A stretch of DNA of 64,000 nucleotides, taken from NCBI GenBank assembly GCA_038277395.1, contig CM076197.1, positions 98,787,942-98,851,941 on the forward strand, written 5' to 3'. Shown here one piece after another: positions 58,601 to 64,000 of this stretch. The first letter of the stretch is position 1; every line of letters starts with the position of its first letter. This DNA is from Dryocosmus kuriphilus. Lineage: Eukaryota > Arthropoda > Insecta > Hymenoptera > Cynipidae. The position numbers were made by a program, and so were the translations under genes. A model generated the notes under the pieces. That model was not told the DNA's origin and made no database searches. It saw only the letters and a program-made list of their open reading frames with translations.

Positions 58601-59151
58601 TTCATCCGAGTTTCTGATTACGAATCATTAAAGCATCAGGTGTCAGTTGTCAGTTGTCAGTTATCGACCAAAGTCATATTTCTCTGTGGTTAATAAAAGT
58701 TTTCCAATCAAAACTAAACAAATTGTTTAAAAGCATGTTATGTGTGACCATTTTTTTAAAATGTGATTAAAATCCATCAATATTTGAATTTTCGTGTACC
58801 GCTTCTACTGTTATTTTTAAAAATTATAGTTTATATTTGAGGTACTTAGAAAATCAACTAGATAAACGCCAGTTTTCTCAAAATCGGTTTTTGCATTTTC
58901 AAGTACTTTAGGTTAAAATCTATTGAGAAATATCAGAAATATCTATAAAAAAAAATTTATTTTGACAAAAAACGTGATTAAAGAGGTGCTTGTTGAGAAA
59001 TGAGAATAACCACTAGATAAGGACCATTTACTTTTTCCTCCCTCTAACCCGAAGTGATTGAGGAGGACTAAACTTATGTTTTCTGTCAGGTGTGGTGCTT
59101 TTTTACAATAAAAGAACATTTTCTACCACTTTTGAAGTTTTTTAGCGATTT
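58601..59151. other. AT-rich DNA, no gene seen
   Basis: It contains a small GTCAGTT repeat (three to four copies around 58640-58665). Nothing else was recognised. Confidence 0.5.
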
Positions 59152-60065
59152 GAAAAAAAAAAAATCTGCCCGTTTCGCGGGCACATCCTCGTCGCGCGCT
59201 ATGTGCTCGATGTTTGTACATCCCCCTACATTTGTGCGTATAGACCTTTTAAATTAAATTAATAAATCAAATTACTTTGAAATTTTATTGAAGCTCCTTC
59301 GGCTTTAACAAATACCTTCTCATCACGTCTCTCTCGCTTCGCACTCGAATAACGTTTGACCAGAACGTGACATTTGCTTTTGCAGTTTTGGGTGAAAATC
59401 AAATTTTTTATTTTTCAGTAAGATTTTTCACGATTAAAAAAAAAAGTATATGTGTTATAAAAAAAGTGTGAAAAAAATTTGAATTCTCGACTTCTATTAA
59501 TAATACTGTTACCTATTAAAATGAGAAATATGCAGCTTATCAAAAAATTCTATGAAGAAAATTTGTAGACATTTCCGAGACAAGAAATCCTACTTCTTAA
59601 CATTTTTTTCGTATCTCGCATAGTTTTGCTAAAAAGTGAATTTTTTTATATTTAATAATAATATTTTTCACGAATAACTCAAAAACCATGCGTCTAAAAA
59701 AAAAGGATAGAAAGAAAATTTATAGATCTGTTTAAGGTAAAAGACCTTGTTTGTTATCATTTTTTTCATACCGCGCATAGTTTGGCGGAAAATTTGAATT
59801 TTTTAAAAGACTTTATGATGGATAAAACCAGAATGTTGGTCAGTAACCGCTGTTTAAAGAACTCGTCCTTTTTTTACGCCTTAAAGGAGTGTGTCAAAGC
59901 GCAATCCAATCCGAATACTCCTTCGAAAGTTATCATGCCAACAGAAAAGAATAACGACAACGACAGACGGATACCAACGTAAAGCATGTTTTTTCGGTTT
60001 CAGAGGGTCACGAACTCAGTTTTCACATAAAACTAATACCTCTCATTGAAATGAGAATGTGGAAA
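59152..60065 (-). mobile_element. CATTCTCAT-family element copy (minus)
   Basis: It starts AAAAATCTGCCCGTTTCGCG then GGCACATCCTCGTCGCGCG, the same end as at 22672, with a degenerate GC block following. The core is inverted: TGATGGATAAAACCAGAATG, CAATCCAATCCGAATACTCC, TTCGAAAGTTATC and a short (AACGAC)n. It ends CTCATTGAAATGAGAATGTG. This is the most complete single copy with both ends visible. Confidence 0.7.
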
Positions 60066-60540
60066 AAAAACAGAATTTTTCAGAAAAAAATATGTAAAAA
60101 ATTAATGAAAAAAATTCACGTTTTGGATATACTTTAATCGAGTGTCAAACGCGAGAAACGTTTTGAATCATGTTTTTCTTGATGAAAACAACGATCATAC
60201 GTTTCATCAAAAAACTGTGCGTTGGGTCAAAAATGGTGTTTAGCAAATTTGTAGATCTTTACAAGGTGAACAATTTTGCTTCTTAACATTTTCTCGTATC
60301 TAGCATAGTTTTGCTGCAAAGTGTTTTCAAAAATATTTAATAACATTTTTCACGAATAACTCAAAAGATATGTGTCTTTATAAAAAAATGATAGAAAGAA
60401 AATTTATAGATCCTTTTGAGTTGGAAAAATTTGGCGGAAAATTTGAATTTTTGATTTTTGGAAAGAATTTATTATGGATAAAACCAGATCTGTTGGTCAA
60501 AAACGGAAAAGACTTTTTATTTCTCCCGTAAAGTTTCATT
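60066..60540 (-). mobile_element. Truncated CATTCTCAT-family fragment (minus)
   Basis: AT-rich sub-repeats with CTCGTATCTAGCATAGTTTT, TAACATTTTTCACGAATAAC and TGGATAAAACCAGATCTGTT. It provides the uninterrupted equivalent of the site where the TGGCCCAG-word element inserted at 8168. Confidence 0.55.
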
Positions 60541-60764
60541 TTTAGTCTCTACATAGTTGTCATTCTCAGTTTTATTTTCATATTCTGGTCTGCATTAAAT
60601 TTTGCTTCAAAACATATTAAAACAGAAAAATCTGAAGCGTTATATAGTGAAGAACATATAGATGATCCTTCATAAAATTTAGCGTCCGGGCATATATCAT
60701 TAAATAAACAAGACCAAAGGTCAAAGCGACACTTCCAGACAATTGTCATTCATTGAAAATTTAA

Positions 60765-60801
60765 CCTGACGTTTCGGAATTAATCTAATTCCCTCTTCAG
60801 A
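60765..60801 (-). ncRNA. Hammerhead-ribozyme-like motif in PLE-2
   Basis: On the minus strand: CTGAAGA (matches the CUGANGA core), then the hairpin GGGAATTAGATTAATTCC, then GAAACGTCAGG. Core residues and stem II agree with the short hammerheads known from PLEs. Stem III is short, as in those examples. Activity is not shown by sequence alone. Confidence 0.65.
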
Positions 60802-61502
60802 CTAAAATACAAAAAAACTTAAAATTATAGACGAAAATATTACTAAATTCAACGTTGTAAAAAACTAAATATATTAGAGTATGGTGCTCACCAGATCAAT
60901 TTAGTTTCAAAAATGTCATAGAAAAAAAATCTGATAATTTTGTGAGTGCTCCTATCAATTTGTTAATATTTGGTATTGTAAAGAACTATTGAACTGTAAA
61001 AAATTAAAAATTATGAGAATAAAATTAGGAAACTTAACAACAACAACCAAAAGGTAATAATAGAAAAAATAGAATTTACCTGAGTATAAAAGTAAAGAAA
61101 CTTTTTAGCGTATCCGTTAGATGAATTTGAATTAGCATTGATATGAATTTAAAACCAAACTGGAGCTACAGTTCAGCTCCGTTGATGTAAATACGAGCAC
61201 TGAACAAATTTCAAATAAATTAGTACCTTGATAAAATCAATGTCGTCTAAAGATAACAATATCGGAAGTCAGGAGCGTATATACAATTAACGAAAAACAG
61301 GCTTACAATTCTTATGCAAACTGCCTGATAGCAATATTTACAAAAAATCGAAGAATTAAAATCGAGGAACTACAATTACAAAATTCAATATAATTCTAAA
61401 ATTCGTGTAATTTATAAAATTCGTCTAACAATAATTTTGTCTCAAGAGTCAAAGAAAATAAAATAAAATCAAAATGGAAATAAAATGATTCTAGACGTAG
61501 AA

Positions 61503-63744
61503 TTAATTTAAGTGATCAATAAGCATCTTATAAGATTGATTAAAGGAATTTAAATCAGAAATTGCGTTCATAGCTTTAGTGCCTTCTTTTCTTATAAAAA
61601 CCATTTCAGCAAATGTACGTCTAAAATAATTCTCTTCTTTATGTGATATCTCGATATCTTCCCATTTAATAGCACTTGAGTCACCTGAATGTTTTTGTAA
61701 TAAGTGTTGACTGACAGATCTATGGTATTTTTCGGCAATTCTCATATTATTCCTGCGTTCATTTATTCTAATTCTAAGAGGACGACTAGTTTGTCCAACG
61801 TAAGTCATACCACAGGAACAGGTGATTCTGTAAATTACATTACATTGATCCAAATTTTTTAATTTATCCTTGCCTAATTTAATATATCTACTGAATTTAT
61901 GGTAAGTTCTAAAAATAGTCTTGATATTATAAGATGTAAGAAGTCTGTATATATTATTCGAATGTGTGCCTAAAAGTGGGATAGAAATGATTTCTTTCTT
62001 AATATCTTCCAATACAACATATTTCCAGTATCAATTTTTGTTCTGTCCTTAGTTACCAACTCTTTTAATATTTTGTGAATAAGTTTCTTTTCACGAAACC
62101 AGTTGGTTTAAATGTTATTGTTGGAATCTCTAAACAAGTTTAAGATTCAAAAAACTTAAAGAATTATTATTTTCTGTTTTAATTGTAAATTTTAATCTTG
62201 GATGAAAGAATTAAATGTGGAAAGAACTAAATCCAATTTGTTAACTTGAACAATCATAAAAGAGGCATCAACATAACGTGTATACTTCAAAATCTAAAAA
62301 TCAAATTTTGTGAAGGCATAAAATTCCAAATCTTGCATAACCAATTCAGACAAGATAGGAGATATAGGTGACCCCATAGGGGATCCAAAGGACTGTTTAC
62401 ACAGAACATTTTCAAATTTAAAAACGGTAGAATCCAACAAAAACAATATTCCCTTTTTAAATTCATCTAGTGGTATATTGGTGTTACAACTAATGAAATA
62501 TCAACGATCTTCAAAACTCTTTAAAACTAGATCCGAGGGAATGTTGGTAAATAAAGAATTTACATCCAAAGATGCCATAATATGATTATCAGGAATTTTA
62601 AAATTAGAGACCTGATCTTTAAAAATATAAGGATTTTTAACAGAATATATGTAAGTTGGTAAAGAATCGAGGATTATTTTACTAAAAGTTTTTGCGAAAA
62701 AGTAAGTAGGAGTGTTAACGGACAAAATAATAGGTCTGAGAGGACAATCAGGTTTATGGATTTTTGGTAATCCATAAATCCTCGACAGATTAGTATTATT
62801 TGTAATCAAATCTTTTCTATTAATATTCGGATTAAGATATTTCTTTAATCTCCAACTATTAATTAAATTAAAACTTTTATTTTGTATTTTTTTGAGAATT
62901 ACTTCAGGATCAGAATCTAGTTTAATGTATGTTTTGGAATCGTTAAGTAAAAAAGCCATTTTGATTTTATAATCCTTATAATCTATCAAAAGCGTACCTA
63001 ACATCTCCTTTGTCAGCCTTAGTTATCAGAATATCTTTATTGTTTTTAATAAATAAGTTGGTAGTTTTTAAATTCTTAGCTATAATGCTATCAGATTCCA
63101 GAATTTGATGCGGTTTTTTTTAATTAATTAGAAGTCAGTGACAAAAACTTGTGTCTAAATTCAACATGTGCTTCATCAGGCAATTTATGAATATTACATT
63201 ATAAATCTTTAATAATTTGAAAAATATGTTCATTTTTACTCGAAACAAATTTAGAGTTAAAATTTTCACCTAATCGTAAGATATCCAAAACTTCATCTGG
63301 AACCCTAATTTTTGAAATATTTATTATCCAAGGATCTTTAAATTCAGAATTGGCTTCCATTTCAACTCTATGTTTGTTCAAAGTTATAGTCTCGTAATTT
63401 TGTTCTCTTTTTAAGTTATTAATTTTCTTATTAAGATTAATACTGTATTGACTAATTTTATAATTAAAATTTAGGTTGTCCTGAAATTCAACATCTTTTA
63501 AAATACAAGCCGGAATTAAAAGTGTTAAATAGGTTCTAATCTTTTCAGAACGAGTTTTCAAAAATTTAAGATGATTATGCATATCCTTGATCTCTAATTG
63601 TCTCAATTGTATTTTTTTTACGTTGTTTAAAATACCTATTAACTTTTTCTTACAAGATCTACTATATAAATGTATTTTGTTAATATTGGCTATACAATTA
63701 TTAATATTTTTAGGATGTAACCCGTTTCTCCTGTATTTCATCAA
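61503..63744 (-). pseudogene. PLE-2 polyprotein (RT + GIY-YIG), broken
   Basis: The N-terminal frame (63744-63199) includes KIRVPDEVLDILRLGENFNS, the PLE-type region ahead of the RT. A broken stretch with ITKADKGD follows (~63010-63040). The RT frame (63004-62501) has RIYGLPKIHKPDCPLRPIIL and SLDVNSLFTNIP. After a break come GSPMGSPISPILSELVMQDL (~62340-62395) and an active-site box reading YVDA (62264-62275) where YVDD is expected. The C-terminal frame (62012-61503) has VIYRITCSCGMTYVGQTSRP, a GIY-YIG endonuclease start with the Cys-containing linker. Stops and frameshifts separate the pieces and the RT active site has lost an Asp, so it is inactive. Confidence 0.88.
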
Positions 63745-63940
63745 AAATTTTAATGTCGTTATTATTGTCTATGTAGAAGTTGTCATATGTTTAAATAATA
63801 TTTATAAAATTTTTGTCTATAAAAAAGCTTGAGATTTTTTTTGTAAAATAATGAGCATTAATATTTGTTTAGAGCTCTAAGATATATCTTGATAAGGAGC
63901 TCTTCAAAAAATACGTGAAGTTTTTTTCTGACAATTCTGA

Positions 63941-63962
63941 CCCCCCCCCCCCCCCCCCCCCC
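63941..63962. repeat. Poly-C tract, 22 bases
   Basis: C run close to the window end, followed by ACCCTCCC. It may lie at or outside the 5' end of PLE-2. Confidence 0.8.
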
Positions 63963-64000
63963 ACCCTCCCAGGTAAAAATTTTTTTATAGTAATAGTACG

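Larger units (their letters stand above)
60545..63930 (-). mobile_element. Penelope-like retroelement PLE-2 (minus), 5' end near window edge
   Basis: This decayed PLE reads on the minus strand, with its N-terminal region near 63744, RT at 62200-63000 and GIY-YIG at 61503-62012, followed by ~0.95 kb of 3' sequence that contains a hammerhead-like motif. It is clearly a different lineage from PLE-1 (protein motifs differ throughout). A second terminal repeat is not visible and may lie beyond the window or be lost. Confidence 0.8.

Overview
The window is a transposon-rich, AT-rich nuclear segment of an animal, most likely an arthropod and plausibly an insect. The evidence is two Penelope-like retroelements (PLEs), tRNA-derived SINE-like copies with eukaryotic A/B boxes, many TIR and fold-back elements, a hAT-type MITE with an 8-bp target duplication, long poly-C tracts and satellite arrays. 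I cannot name the species. I find no intact host gene: nearly all reading frames are short, and the only recognisable proteins are decayed PLE polyproteins.

Layout. 0-5 kb: a MITE, a perfect 58-bp palindrome, a degenerate A/T simple-repeat field and an element made of GACGT/ACGTC words. 5-10.5 kb: three copies of one ~0.9-kb interspersed repeat (two as an inverted pair), plus a family I call the CATTCTCAT family, into which a discrete TGGCCCAG-word element has inserted. 10.7-11.1 kb: a unique, more GC-rich open frame. 11.4-12.3 kb: four tRNA-headed SINE-like copies. 13.1-15.7 kb: a giant palindromic fold-back element. 17.2-25.8 kb: a large CATTCTCAT-family array with ~1.26-kb units and blocks of GCGCGAAGCGCGAG palindromes, followed by two tRNA-headed copies at 25.8-26.3 kb. 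26.3-29.1 kb: a unique, more GC-rich island. 29.4-31.6 kb: a fold-back element with ~290-bp inverted arms and internal 276-bp monomers. 31.8-32.6 kb: a MITE containing a nested hAT MITE. 34.0-40.6 kb: a satellite array of about 22 of the same 276-bp monomers. 42.2-43.1 kb: a CpG-rich island. 43.8-48.7 kb: two adjoining fold-back/TIR elements, one with a decayed coding remnant. 49.7-52.75 kb: PLE-1 (+). 53.8-58.6 kb: unique GC-richer DNA broken by a GCTGGGACAGC-word element. 59.2-60.5 kb: another CATTCTCAT copy. 60.5-64 kb: PLE-2 (-).

How it hangs together. Structure, not coding, dominates: at least five unrelated element families have ends or blocks built from short self-complementary words, and a 276-bp sequence occurs both inside a mobile fold-back element and as a nearby long array, which suggests satellite birth from a transposon. 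Both PLEs carry hammerhead-ribozyme-like motifs near their ends. Two patches of the satellite array look scrambled and may be assembly artefacts.
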